64,000 nucleotides of DNA from JAKAIY01 sp963809385 (GTDB lineage Bacteria > Chloroflexota > Ktedonobacteria > Ktedonobacterales > JADMIN01), in contig CAWEJL010000011.1 of the NCBI GenBank assembly GCA_963809385.1, positions 40,132 to 104,131 of the forward strand, in the 5' to 3' direction. Both the position numbers and the translations under genes were made by a program. Position 1 is the first letter of the stretch. Each line of letters begins with the position of its first letter. The notes beneath the pieces are model-generated. The model had not been told where the DNA came from. It saw only the letters and a list, made by a program, of their open reading frames with translations, and did not search any database. Below are positions 9,064 through 18,494 of this stretch, one piece after another.

Positions 9064-11565
9064 CTATACGTCGTTGGAAACCTCGATGAAGAACGTCTCG
9101 ACGCCGAAGCGGTCGCGCAACAGCTCACCAAGAGCCTGCACGCCCAGCCGCTCGGTGTTGTAATGCCCAGCGGCGATGAAGTTCGCCGCGCCCTCGCTGG
9201 CCAGCGCCTGCGTGCCCTCGCTCGTCTCCCCGGTGAGGTAAGCGTCGCAGCCGCGCGTGATGGCCTCCACCAGGCTGCCGGGGGCCGCGCCAGTGGAGAC
9301 CGCCAGCCTGGCGATGCGCTCCGGCCCGAAGGCGTAGACGCGCGGCGCGGCGCCCGCGATGGCCGCGACCTGCTCCACTAGGGCATCGAGCGTGGGCGGC
9401 TCACCCTCGACGACGCCAATCGCCCCAATCGCCTGCCCCTGCCAGACGGCGAAATCCAGCGATTCAACCCCGAAACCAAGGCGGCGCAGCCACTGGACAT
9501 TGTTCCCTACTTCTGGATGCGCATCCAGCGGGAGGTGGTAGCCCAGCAGCGTCATATCGGCGTCGAAGAGGGCCTTGAGGCGGCGTTTCTCGCGCGCCAG
9601 GATCGGGCGCGGGTCGCGGTCGGTGAAGAGGCCGTGGTGGCAGATGAGCATGTCGGCTTTCTTCGCCGCCGCCGCCTCGATCAGCGCCAGATTCGCGCTG
9701 ACGCCCAGCGCCACGCGGCGCACGCGCGGCTTGCCGATGACCTGCATGCCGTTCGGGGCGAGGTCGCGGAAGCGCGCGATATCCAGAAAACCATCGAGGA
9801 AGCGCGTGATCTCGTCGCGGTCCGCGTCCACTGGCTTGCTCGCCGCCTCGCGTGGGGCCTGGTGGGCGGATTCGCGGCGCGGCGCGGCGCGCGTCAGCGT
9901 GGAGGGCGCGCGCGGGCCACGCGGGCGGGCGGGCGGCGCCTGGGGCGCCGGGGCGCGCGTGTCCACGGCGGCGCGCGACTTGCGCCGGGTGGCCAGCCGG
10001 ACATCACGCCCAGCGGGCGGCTCCGGAGCGGGCGGCTCGCTCGCCGCCACAGGCGCGGGAACGAGGGGTGGCGCAGGGCTGACGGTGCGGGGTGGCGCGC
10101 TCGTCTCACCAGCGCTATCCATCTCGGCGAGCGTCTCGCGGGCGATCTCGGTGGCGCGCTCGCGATCATCCGGCTCCAGCGCGCCGTCAATCACCATCCC
10201 CAGCAGACGGTCCTTGACCACGCGCAGCCAGGGGCCTGGCTCACGCGCGAAGAGCGCCATCAGGTCGTTGCCATCCAGCGGACTCTTGATGGGGACGCGC
10301 TCCGCCTCCTCACGCAGCCAGGCGCAGCGCGCTTCCAGCTCGTTGACGCGCGCGACGGCGCGGGCGACCTTCTCCGGGCGGTAGCTGGTGATGTCGGCGC
10401 GCGAGAGGTCGAGCAGGTCAGGCAGCACGTCGCCGGCGTCCAGCATCAGCCGCCGCACGGCGCCGTCCGTCCAGTCCGGCAGGTAGGCGTTGACGCGCAT
10501 GTGCATGCGGACGAGCTTCGAGACGAACTCGATGAACGGGCGGTCGAAGCGCAGCCGCCGCAGGATGTCGCGCGCCATCACCGCGCCAACATCCTCGTGG
10601 CCGAAGAAATGGACCTTGCCATCCTCGACGCTGCGCGTGCGCGGCTTGGCGATGTCGTGCAGCAGCGCGCCCCAGCGCAGGGCGGGCCGGGGCGGCGTCC
10701 CCGCGACGACGCGCAGCACATGCTCGAAGACATCCTTCGAGTGGGCGGGCTGCTGGCTGATGCCACGTAGCTCCAGCGCCTCCGGCAGCGCCCAGGGAGC
10801 CAGGCCCAGATCCACCAGCAGCCGCAGGGCGAGGTCAGGGCGCGGGCTAATCAGCGCCTTGACCAGCTCATCGCGGATGCGCTCGTGGCTGATCTTGCCC
10901 AGCGTCGCCGCCTGATCACGGATCGCGTCAGTGGTGGCGGGCTCGATCTGAAAGCCAAGCTGCGCGGCGAATCGCACCGCGCGCAGCATGCGCAGCGGGT
11001 CCTCATCAAAGCGCCGCAGTGGATCATTCCCCACCGCGCGAATGATCCCACGCTCCAGATCGGCGCGACCGCCCCATGGGTCGAAGACCTCGCCGGTGAG
11101 CGGGTCTCGGGCCATCGCGTTGATCGTGAAGTCACGGCGCAGCAAGTCGCCTTCGAGCGAATCACCGAATGTGACCTCTGGCTTGCGCGATTCGGGGCGG
11201 TAGATGTCGCTGCGGTAGGTGGTAATCTCCACCACTTCTACGCCGGGGGGATGGTTCCCGGCGAGCGAGGAGAAGACCGGCTCGCGCGCGGCGGTGGCCT
11301 CCATCTCAGACGCGGCGCCTTCGCCCTCTGCGCGCGGATAGTGGACGGCGACCGTGCCGAACGCTTCGCCAACCGTCGCGATGGCGAGCGGATGGGTGAG
11401 CGCGACCAGCCGCTTGATATCGTCGGGGCGCGCGTTGGTGGTCAGGTCAATATCAGGGGGCGACTCGCGGCGCAACAGCAGATCGCGCACGCAGCCGCCC
11501 ACCATGTAGATCTCGTAGCGCTGGGCGCGAAAGACCCGCGCGAGAGCGATGATCGTCTCAAGCAT
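9064..11565 (-). CDS. CCA tRNA nucleotidyltransferase/poly(A) polymerase family protein fused to a NIF3-like domain
   Basis: This is an 833-residue two-part protein. Residues 1-470 are a class II nucleotidyltransferase of the CCA-adding/poly(A) polymerase family: VGGCVRDLL and DIDLTT at the active site, RRDFTINAMA, the RRFDEDPLRMLRAVRFAAQL block, and then an HD domain (HSKDVFEHVLR, LLHDIAKP, FFGHEDVG). Residues about 470-570 are a Pro/Ala/Arg-rich linker. Residues 575-833 are a NIF3 (DUF34) domain with the metal-site motifs LICHHGLF and GHYNTERLGV. The first part should repair or mature tRNA 3' ends; the NIF3 part is a dinuclear-metal protein of unsettled function. The fusion has no frame break and a continuous linker. 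It ends eight bases before the longest possible start of the R2lox gene. Confidence 0.88.
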   Translation of the reverse strand: MLETIIALARVFRAQRYEIYMVGGCVRDLLLRRESPPDIDLTTNARPDDIKRLVALTHPLAIATVGEAFGTVAVHYPRAEGEGAASEMEATAAREPVFSSLAGNHPPGVEVVEITTYRSDIYRPESRKPEVTFGDSLEGDLLRRDFTINAMARDPLTGEVFDPWGGRADLERGIIRAVGNDPLRRFDEDPLRMLRAVRFAAQLGFQIEPATTDAIRDQAATLGKISHERIRDELVKALISPRPDLALRLLVDLGLAPWALPEALELRGISQQPAHSKDVFEHVLRVVAGTPPRPALRWGALLHDIAKPRTRSVEDGKVHFFGHEDVGAVMARDILRRLRFDRPFIEFVSKLVRMHMRVNAYLPDWTDGAVRRLMLDAGDVLPDLLDLSRADITSYRPEKVARAVARVNELEARCAWLREEAERVPIKSPLDGNDLMALFAREPGPWLRVVKDRLLGMVIDGALEPDDRERATEIARETLAEMDSAGETSAPPRTVSPAPPLVPAPVAASEPPAPEPPAGRDVRLATRRKSRAAVDTRAPAPQAPPARPRGPRAPSTLTRAAPRRESAHQAPREAASKPVDADRDEITRFLDGFLDIARFRDLAPNGMQVIGKPRVRRVALGVSANLALIEAAAAKKADMLICHHGLFTDRDPRPILAREKRRLKALFDADMTLLGYHLPLDAHPEVGNNVQWLRRLGFGVESLDFAVWQGQAIGAIGVVEGEPPTLDALVEQVAAIAGAAPRVYAFGPERIARLAVSTGAAPGSLVEAITRGCDAYLTGETSEGTQALASEGAANFIAAGHYNTERLGVQALGELLRDRFGVETFFIEVSNDV

Positions 11566-11634
11566 GCCTGGTGGTGTTTTCTCGTTATCGGTAGTGATCG
11601 TGGTTATCAGGGTGTCCAGCGGGATGGCCCGGCG

Positions 11635-12540
11635 TCACGCGCTGTGGGTCTTGATCCACTGGGCGAGGTCACCATCGAGGATGGCGCGCCCCGGCTCGAA
11701 CTCACAGTCATGGGCGAAGCCCGCGTAGGTCGTCCATGTCTTGTCCTTGCTGCCCAGCGCGTCGAACATCTGGCGGCTGGCGGCTGGCTTGATCGCCTTG
11801 TCCGCCTCACACTGTATCACGAGGGCTGGCGCGCGTACCTGCCGGGCGCGGGCTATCGCCGCCAGCCGCATGCGGGTGACCTGGTAGAGGAACGAGGCGC
11901 TCTCCGCGCGCACCCAGTAGGTGTCAGCATCGAGCATCGCGATCGCTTCGGGGTTGGTGGTCATCGTCTCCGTGCCACCCGCTCCCGTGAAAGGTTTCGT
12001 CGAGCCCATCGCGCCCGTGGCGAGCAGACCCAGGACGGTTAGCGGCGCGATCTTGGCGTCGTCGTCAATCCACGGGTTCATGATCGCGACTCCGGTGAGC
12101 AGCGGCTGGGGCCGGGCGGCATCCGCGGCGGCGACATGCAGGGCGAAGATAGCGCCCATGCTATGCCCCAGGATGAAAAGGCGGCTGTTGGGGCGCTCGG
12201 CGCGCAGTTGAGTCAGGAAAGCGGTGATGTCGCGCGGGTAGACGCTGCCATCGCGCACATGCCCGCGCGGCCCCTCGGAGCGGCCAAAGCCGCGATGGTC
12301 TATCGCGTAGACCGTCAGACCGCGCGCGTGCAGCGCCTCGCCCATGTCAATGAACCAGCCAGAGTGCGCGCCCAGGCCGTGCAGCAACACGAGCGTCGGG
12401 GCGGTGTCGCTTTCGAGCCAGCGCCGGTAGAAGAGCTTGACGCCATCGGGCGCGGTAAATGTTCCCGTCTGGTAGCCCGCCGCGACCGGCGTACCCCAAT
12501 CCCCCACACGCTCAGCCGCGTATTTGCTCTGCGCGCTCAT
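11635..12540 (-). CDS. Alpha/beta hydrolase, monoacylglycerol lipase-like
   Basis: A 301-residue alpha/beta hydrolase of the Hydrolase_4 (PldB/monoglyceride lipase) type. The oxyanion-hole motif LLHGLGAHSG is followed by DHRGFGRSEGPRGH, which is typical of monoacylglycerol lipases. The nucleophile elbow is GHSMGA; the acid is probably the Asp in IQCEADKAI and the base the His in GFAHDCEF. No signal peptide is seen, so it should be cytosolic. It is divergent from the ClC gene. The 175 bp between them contain the short palindrome TATCA-TATTG-TGATA (about 12650-12665), which could be an operator or just AT-rich promoter DNA. Confidence 0.85.
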   Translation of the reverse strand: MSAQSKYAAERVGDWGTPVAAGYQTGTFTAPDGVKLFYRRWLESDTAPTLVLLHGLGAHSGWFIDMGEALHARGLTVYAIDHRGFGRSEGPRGHVRDGSVYPRDITAFLTQLRAERPNSRLFILGHSMGAIFALHVAAADAARPQPLLTGVAIMNPWIDDDAKIAPLTVLGLLATGAMGSTKPFTGAGGTETMTTNPEAIAMLDADTYWVRAESASFLYQVTRMRLAAIARARQVRAPALVIQCEADKAIKPAASRQMFDALGSKDKTWTTYAGFAHDCEFEPGRAILDGDLAQWIKTHSA

Positions 12541-12715
12541 ACGCCCTCCCGCCGAAAACCGTCTTGCCCAACACTGTCCGGGCGTGGCCCGGCTCGCACG
12601 CCATTATAGCATGGCTGAGGCCTCGACCTTGGCGCCTGTCTCGCAAGCGCAGTATCATATTGTGATATATATCGCGCTCTTCCCTTGTGGATGAGCTACC
12701 TCACAAAGGACCGTT

Positions 12716-14650
12716 ATGGAGACTGAAGCCACGCCGGCGCGAGAGACGCCGGCCTCCAAGGCTCGCAAGCGAGCCAGCGCTTCTTCATACTTCTCCAGCG
12801 ACAACGGGCGCGCCGTCATCTTTACGCTGGCCGCCATTCCAATGGGCGCCATCGGCGCCGTGGCGGCCTGGGCCTTGTATCACCTCATCATGATTTTCAC
12901 CGGGCTGGCGTTTTACGGGACATTCAGCCTGAAGACCCCAATCTATCCACCGACTCAGGGACTGGGTATCAAGGCGCTGATCATTCCCGTAGCGGGCGCG
13001 CTGATCGTCGGCCTGATGGCGCGCTACGGCACAGAGCGCATTCGCGGGCATGGCATCCCCGAGGCGATGGAAGCGGTGCTGACGAACGGCAGCCGCATCA
13101 GCGCCAGGGTGGCGATCTTCAAGCCCATCTCCGCCGCGATCGCGGTGGGAACCGGCGGCCCGTTCGGCGCAGAGGGGCCGATCATCCAAACCGGCGGCGC
13201 GATTGGCTCGCTGATCGGGCAGGCGTTCAACCTGACGGCCAGCGAGCGGCGCGTCCTGCTGGCCTGTGGCGCGGCGGCGGGCATGGTGGGCATCTTCAAC
13301 ACACCGCTCGCGGCGGTGGCGCTAACGCTGGAGTTGCTGCTGTTCGAGTTCCGCCTACGCTCGTTGGCGCCAGTGGTCGTGGCCAGCGCGGTCGCGGCGG
13401 CCTGCCGCACGCTGTTGCTGGGCAGCGCGGTGATGTTCCACATCTCCGCGCCAGTCACCCCCGGCTCACCGGTCAATCTGGTCTGGCTGGCGCCGCTGGG
13501 CGTTATCACCGGCATCGGGGCGGCGCTGTTGAGCAAGTCACTCTATGCCATCGAACGCTTCTTCGACCGGCTGCGGGTCAGTGTGATCGTCAAGCCAGCG
13601 CTAGGCGCGGTCGTCCTGGGGCTGGTGGCGCTGGTCGAGCCGCTTGTGCTGGGAATGGGCTATACGACCATCACCAACACGCTGAACGGCGACTACAGCA
13701 ATCCGACACTGGCGCTGCTGGCGATTGGCAAGTCGGTCGCGCTAGTCTTCTCGCTGGGCGCGGGGACCTCCGGCGGTCTGCTGGCGCCGATGCTGCTGAT
13801 TGGGGCGGCGCTCGGCGTGGGCTACGGACGCGGCATTGCGGCGATCGCGCCGGGAGTGGGGCTGAGTCCCGCGCTATGCGGCATCGTGGCGATGAGCGGC
13901 ATGTTCAGCGCCGCCGCGCGCACACCGTTGACCTCGTTCCTCTTCGCTTTCGAGCTAACCGGCAATTATCACGCGGTGGTCCCGCTGATGATCGGCTGCA
14001 TGTTCGCTGACGTGACCGCGCGGGCGCTGATGCGGGAATCGGTGATGACCGAGCGGCTCACCCAACGCGGGCTGCTCGCGCCGCGCCATCTGGAGCCGCA
14101 CCCGCTGGCCTCGCTGCGCGTGCGCGACGTGATGCGCGGCGCGGTGGAGACGGTCTCCGCCAGCATGCCGCTCGCTACCGTGGCGGGGATGCTCACCAAT
14201 GTGGAGACCGAGCCGTATCGCTGGGCGCTGCCGGTGGTCGCGGATGATGGGACGCTGGTGGGCATGACGACGCGCGGCGAGTTGATGCGGGCGATGACGG
14301 ACAAGCGGAACCATACCCGGCCCGCGGGTGATTTCGCCACCACAACGCCCGTCTGCGCAACGCCCGATGAGCCATTGAGCGAGGCGGTCGAGCGCATGCT
14401 GGATGGCGACTTCGGCCTGCTGCCGGTCGTCTCCGCCTCGGACCAACGGCGCCTCGTGGGCGCGCTGACGCGCGGCGCGGCGTTGCGCGCCGATCTCCAC
14501 CGTCGCGAGAGCGAACGCAGCCGCGAGCGGTTCCTGGGTTGGCGTGTCCGCGCGCCTGCTGCCCAGCGCGATGTGGCGCCAGTGAATGCGGCGCCAGTGG
14601 ATGCGGCGCCAGTGGATGCGACGCCAGTGGATGCGACGCCAGTGGAGTAG
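12716..14650 (+). CDS. ClC-family chloride channel/antiporter with C-terminal CBS pair
   Basis: This 644-residue protein has about ten membrane segments and the ClC pore motif GGPFGAEGPIIQTGGAIGS, in which the gating glutamate is kept. A second signature (MSGMFSAAARTPLTSFLF) lies at about residue 400. Residues 470-600 hold two CBS domains (LRVRDVMRGAVETVSASMP and a second copy ending DGDFGLLPVVSA), which usually bind adenine nucleotides. The ATG at 12716 follows AAAGGA. The last residues are a degenerate pentapeptide repeat APVDA/T. Presence of the gating glutamate fits an H+/Cl- exchanger, but channel activity cannot be excluded. Confidence 0.93.
   Translation: METEATPARETPASKARKRASASSYFSSDNGRAVIFTLAAIPMGAIGAVAAWALYHLIMIFTGLAFYGTFSLKTPIYPPTQGLGIKALIIPVAGALIVGLMARYGTERIRGHGIPEAMEAVLTNGSRISARVAIFKPISAAIAVGTGGPFGAEGPIIQTGGAIGSLIGQAFNLTASERRVLLACGAAAGMVGIFNTPLAAVALTLELLLFEFRLRSLAPVVVASAVAAACRTLLLGSAVMFHISAPVTPGSPVNLVWLAPLGVITGIGAALLSKSLYAIERFFDRLRVSVIVKPALGAVVLGLVALVEPLVLGMGYTTITNTLNGDYSNPTLALLAIGKSVALVFSLGAGTSGGLLAPMLLIGAALGVGYGRGIAAIAPGVGLSPALCGIVAMSGMFSAAARTPLTSFLFAFELTGNYHAVVPLMIGCMFADVTARALMRESVMTERLTQRGLLAPRHLEPHPLASLRVRDVMRGAVETVSASMPLATVAGMLTNVETEPYRWALPVVADDGTLVGMTTRGELMRAMTDKRNHTRPAGDFATTTPVCATPDEPLSEAVERMLDGDFGLLPVVSASDQRRLVGALTRGAALRADLHRRESERSRERFLGWRVRAPAAQRDVAPVNAAPVDAAPVDATPVDATPVE
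14574..14650 (+). repeat. Five tandem copies of a 15-bp unit at the 3' end of the ClC gene
   Basis: The unit GCGCCAGTGGATGCG is repeated about five times with one- or two-base changes (A for G in the first copy, A for G at the start of the last units). Being a multiple of three it keeps the frame and encodes APVDA-type repeats, a likely site of copy-number change. Confidence 0.85.
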
Positions 14651-14783
14651 CGCCGGGTAGGCCAATCAGGCTGGCGGCGCGAGCGGGTCAGGTATACTTG
14701 GGAAACGGGCCGCACAAGCGCATCAGGTGGAAGGCGCGAAGTGGTCGCGCGCCCGGCGCGTCAAACGATGGGGAGATCGCCTG

Positions 14784-15947
14784 ATGCCCTGGCCGCTATA
14801 CCTGCTGCTGATCGCCGTGCCTGGCGCGCTCATCGCGCAAGCGGTTCACGCGCCGCCGCTGGTGACGTTCCTGCTGGCAGCGCTGGGCGTGATCCCGCTG
14901 GCCGGGCTGATCGGCGACGCGACGGAGGGACTGGCGGAGCGGGTGGGGCCAGTGGCTGGCGGGCTGCTCAACGCCACCTTTGGCAACGCCGCAGAGTTCA
15001 TCATCGGCCTCTCCGCGCTAGCGGCGGGACTGCCAGATGTCGTCCGCGCGGCTATCGCTGGCGCGATCATCTGCAATTCGCTGTTCGCGCTGGGGACGGC
15101 GATGCTGGCGGGCGGCTGGCGCTTCGGCGTCCAGCGGTTCGAGGCGCGCAACGCCGGACAGTATTCCCTGATGCTGGCGCTGGCGGTGATTGGCCTCTCC
15201 ATCCCGTCCCTGCTGGCGACCATTGGCAACGGCGGCTCCTCAGGCAACGTCCACGGGCTGGCGCTGCACGAGATGAGCTATGTAGTCGCGGCGCTGCTGC
15301 TGCTGAGCTACGCGGGCTACATCATCTTCTCGGTGTTCGGTGTTCGCGCCCAGCGGCGGGAGCCAGGGGCATCCGCTCAGCGCGCCGAACCCGCGTCCGC
15401 GCTGGTGGAGGCGCCAGAGGCGGAGGAAGCGCGGCCCACCGTAGCGGCCAGCGGGCTGGCGGGGCGCATCGCCAACTGGCGGCGGCGGGGGCCGTGGCTC
15501 GATGTTGGGGTGCTGGTGGTGGCCACGGCGCTCGTCGCGGTGGTCAGCGAATTGCTTACGGGCGCTATCGAGCCGATCACCAGCGAACTAGGGCTGAGCG
15601 GCTTCTTCGTCGGCCTAATCGTGTTGCCGCTGATTGGCGGGGCCGCCGAGTTCTCTTCGGCGATGCGCGCCGCCGTCGCCGACAACATGGAGACGACGCT
15701 CGCCATCGCCGCTGGCTCCTCGATCCAGATTCCGCTGCTGGTCGCGCCGCTGCTGATTCTGCTGGGGCCGGTGGTCGGGCAAACGCTCGATCTGGACTTC
15801 ACCCTGCTGGAGCTGGTGGTCTTCGGGCTAGTGACGGGCGTCTTCGCGCTCATCAGCCTGGACGGGGAATCCACCTGGCTGGAAGGCATGCAACTCTTGG
15901 TGTTCTTCCTGATCGTCGCGGTGGGAGCGTTCTTCATTCCCAGGTAG
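14784..15947 (+). CDS. Ca2+/H+ antiporter, CAX family
   Basis: The protein shows two homologous halves of about five membrane segments each, joined by an acidic/Pro-rich cytosolic loop (residues about 190-230). Both alpha repeats are visible: GLLNATFGNAAEFIIG in the first half and PLIGGAAEFSSAMRAAVADN in the second, with the ion-binding glutamates. This matches the CAX branch of the CaCA superfamily, which extrudes Ca2+ (or other divalent cations) in exchange for protons. The frame opens at 14727 but the ATG at 14784 has GGGGAG nine bases upstream, giving 387 residues. TATACT at about 14693 could be its -10. A role in calcium or pH homeostasis beside the ClC gene is plausible. Confidence 0.92.
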   Translation: MPWPLYLLLIAVPGALIAQAVHAPPLVTFLLAALGVIPLAGLIGDATEGLAERVGPVAGGLLNATFGNAAEFIIGLSALAAGLPDVVRAAIAGAIICNSLFALGTAMLAGGWRFGVQRFEARNAGQYSLMLALAVIGLSIPSLLATIGNGGSSGNVHGLALHEMSYVVAALLLLSYAGYIIFSVFGVRAQRREPGASAQRAEPASALVEAPEAEEARPTVAASGLAGRIANWRRRGPWLDVGVLVVATALVAVVSELLTGAIEPITSELGLSGFFVGLIVLPLIGGAAEFSSAMRAAVADNMETTLAIAAGSSIQIPLLVAPLLILLGPVVGQTLDLDFTLLELVVFGLVTGVFALISLDGESTWLEGMQLLVFFLIVAVGAFFIPR

Positions 15948-15994
15948 ATGTGGCCACAAGGTAATAGGCGCGAGCGAACAGCGTCCTGGAAGAG

Positions 15995-16000
15995 TATAAT
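15995..16000 (+). promoter_or_regulatory. Possible -10 element of the kinase gene
   Basis: TATAAT lies 84 bp upstream of the kinase ATG in the short gap after the antiporter gene. No convincing -35 is seen at the usual distance, so this is a weak call. Confidence 0.3.
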
Positions 16001-16083
16001 GCCCGGCGGGCGTCCCCTATGAGGCGGGCGCCGTGAACGGCCTCGCCAGGGACGGTCGCAGGGGAAGAGAAAGGCATCGCAGC

Positions 16084-17658
16084 ATGGCGGAGTGGCGTCT
16101 GGGCTCCTATCAGCTCCAGCGCAAGCTCGGCGAGGGCGGCATGGCGCAGGTCTATCTTGCACGCGATGTCCGTCTCGGCCGGGATGTGGCGGTCAAGGTG
16201 CTCGACCGCAAGCTGGCGGACCGGCCCGGCTTCCGGGAGCGGTTCATGCGTGAAGCGCGGCTGGCCGCCGCGCTCGATCACCCCAATATCGTGTCGCTGT
16301 ATGACTTCGGCGACGAGGAAGCGCTGTTCCTGGTGATGCCCTTCATCAGCGGCGGCAGTCTGCAAGACCTCCTCCCGCGCACACCGCTGCAAGTCGGTGA
16401 GGTCGTCACCTATGGCTCGCAGATCGCCGACGCGCTCGACTACGCGCACCAGCGCAAGGTCGTCCACCGCGACGTGAAGCCCGCCAACATGCTGATTCAC
16501 GCCGACGGGCGGCTGATGCTCTCCGACTTCGGCCTGGCGAAAATCGTTAGCCAGACGAACACGATGAACGCGCCGCGCAACCGCCCAGACGCCGGGACGC
16601 CCGAATACATGGCCCCAGAGCAGGTCGTAGGCAGCAGCGACGCCCGCTCGGACATCTACGGCCTGGGCGTGGTGCTCTACCTGCTGCTGACGGGCCGGCT
16701 GCCCTTCACTGGATCCAGCTCGCATGAAATCATGCAGGCGCACCTGCGCATCGAGCCGGTCCCGCCGCGCCGCTACAATCCCTCGATCCCGCCAGCGATG
16801 GAGACGGTGGTGCTGCGCGCGATGGCGAAGCAGCCCGCCCAGCGGTTCCAGCGCGCCAGCGAGCTGGGCGCCGCGCTGCTGGGCGCGCTGATCGCGGACA
16901 ATGGCGCGGAACCGTACTCGTTCATTAGCGGACCTTCGCGCAGCGGCTCCCGCCCGACGGGGCCAGCGGCCATCATCCCGCCGTTCGACGCTCAAGGCGA
17001 CGGCCCCCCACCGTGGGGCCAGCGCTCAAGCGTGGGCTCCGGCCAGCCGTCAGCGCCATTCAGCGGCATGACCTCCGTGCCGCCTCCCGGGTCATGGGAA
17101 GGCGTCCGCCCATCATCCTCGATCACCAGTATGCTCCCCGACCTCAACATTCCCTTTACGAGCCATGACGCCCTTGACCAGCCAGGCGCGGCGGAAAGTC
17201 ACTACCCGGCGGGCGAAGGCGCGCGGATGGCAAGTTGGGGCTCGTTCGGAAACTCCCAAATCACTGGCAGCGGGCCTGGCCTAGGTGGGTCGCTGGCGAG
17301 CGCGCGCACGGCTGGACGCATACCCAGCCTGCCAATCAACCAGATTCAGCGCCAGCCAGGCTTGAGTCAGGCGCAGCCATCGATCCCAACTCAGCAGACG
17401 CGCATCACGGCGCAACCCTACGTGGGCGCGAGGGTGACGATGGCGCCCGCCTTCACCCAGGCGCGGACCCCGGATGCGGCGGACCTGCGCGCGACGCTGC
17501 CGGGAAGCCGGATGACCGATCCACCTGATACCCCGCCACAGCAGGAACGCTCCTCGCGCCTATGGGTCGTGATCGCCTTCCTGCTGATTGTTATGCTCTT
17601 CGCGGCGATCGCGCTGCTGCGCTACCTCCAGATCGCACAAGGCGGCATATTGCATTAG
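16084..17658 (+). CDS. Membrane-anchored Ser/Thr protein kinase (PknB-like)
   Basis: From the ATG at 16084 the protein has 524 residues. Residues 9-275 are a Hanks-type kinase: glycine loop GEGGMAQV, ATP-anchoring K38 in VAVKVL, catalytic loop VVHRDVKPANML, SDFGLAKIV, GTPEYMAPEQ and the SDIYGLGVVLY helix. Residues 280-490 are Pro/Ser/Gln-rich and probably disordered. One membrane segment lies near the C-terminus (VVIAFLLIVMLFAAIALL) with only a short tail beyond it, so no extracellular sensor such as PASTA is present. The kinase should phosphorylate cytosolic partners at the membrane. An upstream start at 16033 is possible. Confidence 0.93.
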   Translation: MAEWRLGSYQLQRKLGEGGMAQVYLARDVRLGRDVAVKVLDRKLADRPGFRERFMREARLAAALDHPNIVSLYDFGDEEALFLVMPFISGGSLQDLLPRTPLQVGEVVTYGSQIADALDYAHQRKVVHRDVKPANMLIHADGRLMLSDFGLAKIVSQTNTMNAPRNRPDAGTPEYMAPEQVVGSSDARSDIYGLGVVLYLLLTGRLPFTGSSSHEIMQAHLRIEPVPPRRYNPSIPPAMETVVLRAMAKQPAQRFQRASELGAALLGALIADNGAEPYSFISGPSRSGSRPTGPAAIIPPFDAQGDGPPPWGQRSSVGSGQPSAPFSGMTSVPPPGSWEGVRPSSSITSMLPDLNIPFTSHDALDQPGAAESHYPAGEGARMASWGSFGNSQITGSGPGLGGSLASARTAGRIPSLPINQIQRQPGLSQAQPSIPTQQTRITAQPYVGARVTMAPAFTQARTPDAADLRATLPGSRMTDPPDTPPQQERSSRLWVVIAFLLIVMLFAAIALLRYLQIAQGGILH

Positions 17659-17692
17659 CGGAGCCCTGCCCATCCACAATGAGAGGAACACG

Positions 17693-17980
17693 GTGAGCGA
17701 GCGTGAGCGCGCGCGAACGGAGCGCCGCGAGCTGGGCGCCAAGGCGAGCGCGATCTGGGAGGCCAACGCCGCTTTTTGGGACCAGCGTATGGGCGACGGC
17801 AACAGCTTCCAGCGACTGCTCGTCGGCCCGGCGACCGAGCGGCTGCTCGCGCCGCGCGCGGATGAGCGCATCCTGGAGGTCGCCTGCGGCAACGGCGTGA
17901 TGGCGCGGCGGCTGGCGGAGTTGGGCGCGCGCGTCCTCGCGACGGATGTCAGCCCGACCTTCATCGAGCGTCCCCGCTGA
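17693..17980 (+). pseudogene. Truncated SAM-dependent methyltransferase
   Basis: The GTG at 17693 follows GAGAGGAAC and opens a 95-codon frame. It reads as the start of a class I methyltransferase: FWDQRMGDGNSFQRLL, then motif I as ILEVACGNGVMARRLAELGA and the acidic end of strand 2 in ATDVSPTFIE. The frame then stops, about 150 residues short of a whole Rossmann domain. The next gene, on the other strand, ends only 13 bases further on, so the rest has been deleted. The product cannot have a complete active site. It follows the kinase gene by 34 bp. Confidence 0.75.
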
Positions 17981-17993
17981 GGAGTGCGGGCCG

Positions 17994-18494
17994 CTATGGC
18001 TGGGGCGTGACGCTCAGCGACTCCGCCAGCTCCGCTAGCATGGCCGTTTCGCCCGCGCTGATGGGCTTGCCGCCGATGCCGAGAAAGCCCCCCTCCTTCA
18101 CCGCGCGCGCCGTGGCATCCGCCGCGTGGTACAGGTAGCGCCGGAAGCCATCGACTTCGCTGGGCGAGACGAGCGCCACAATCGTCACCGCGTCCAGCAC
18201 GCCTTGCAGCGCCCGCGAGCGCGCCTCCTCCGGCGCCAGCTTCTCGCCCTCGCGCGCGAGATCAACCTGGGGCTGCGTCTCCCCGTGTTTCGCGTCCGCG
18301 ATCAGCGCGTCCGTCAGCTCGTTGCGCGCGTCCGCGGGCGGCTCGTGCGTCATCGCTCTGTGGATGCCCATCGTCTCCCGAAAAACCTCGATGGGGCCGG
18401 GCCGGTCGCCCGTCATCACGAAGAGGCCCGCCAGGATGGGCGCCTGCTCGAGTGTCACCCACTGGCTCGCCGTATAGCTCTCGCGTGTAGACAC
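17994..18494 (-). CDS. Conserved hypothetical protein with KEGGFLGxGG end motif
   Basis: The GTG at 18494 is chosen because GGAGGAACC lies just upstream; this gives 166 residues. The protein is helical and soluble. It starts YTASQWVTLEQAPILAGLFV and ends with AKEGGFLGIGGKPISAGE. I recognise the general pattern (a helical protein with a final A-KEGGFLG-GG-xxS-xE block) from many uncharacterised bacterial proteins but know no function. The gene lies tail to tail with the truncated methyltransferase and is divergent from the histidine kinase. Confidence 0.6.
   Translation of the reverse strand: MSTRESYTASQWVTLEQAPILAGLFVMTGDRPGPIEVFRETMGIHRAMTHEPPADARNELTDALIADAKHGETQPQVDLAREGEKLAPEEARSRALQGVLDAVTIVALVSPSEVDGFRRYLYHAADATARAVKEGGFLGIGGKPISAGETAMLAELAESLSVTPQP

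Noticed and set aside
9517..10770. Long plus-strand open frame opposite the CCA-NIF3 gene
   Set aside because: It is a high-GC antisense shadow, rich in Arg, Ala and Gly, with no family signature; the minus-strand gene is clearly real.
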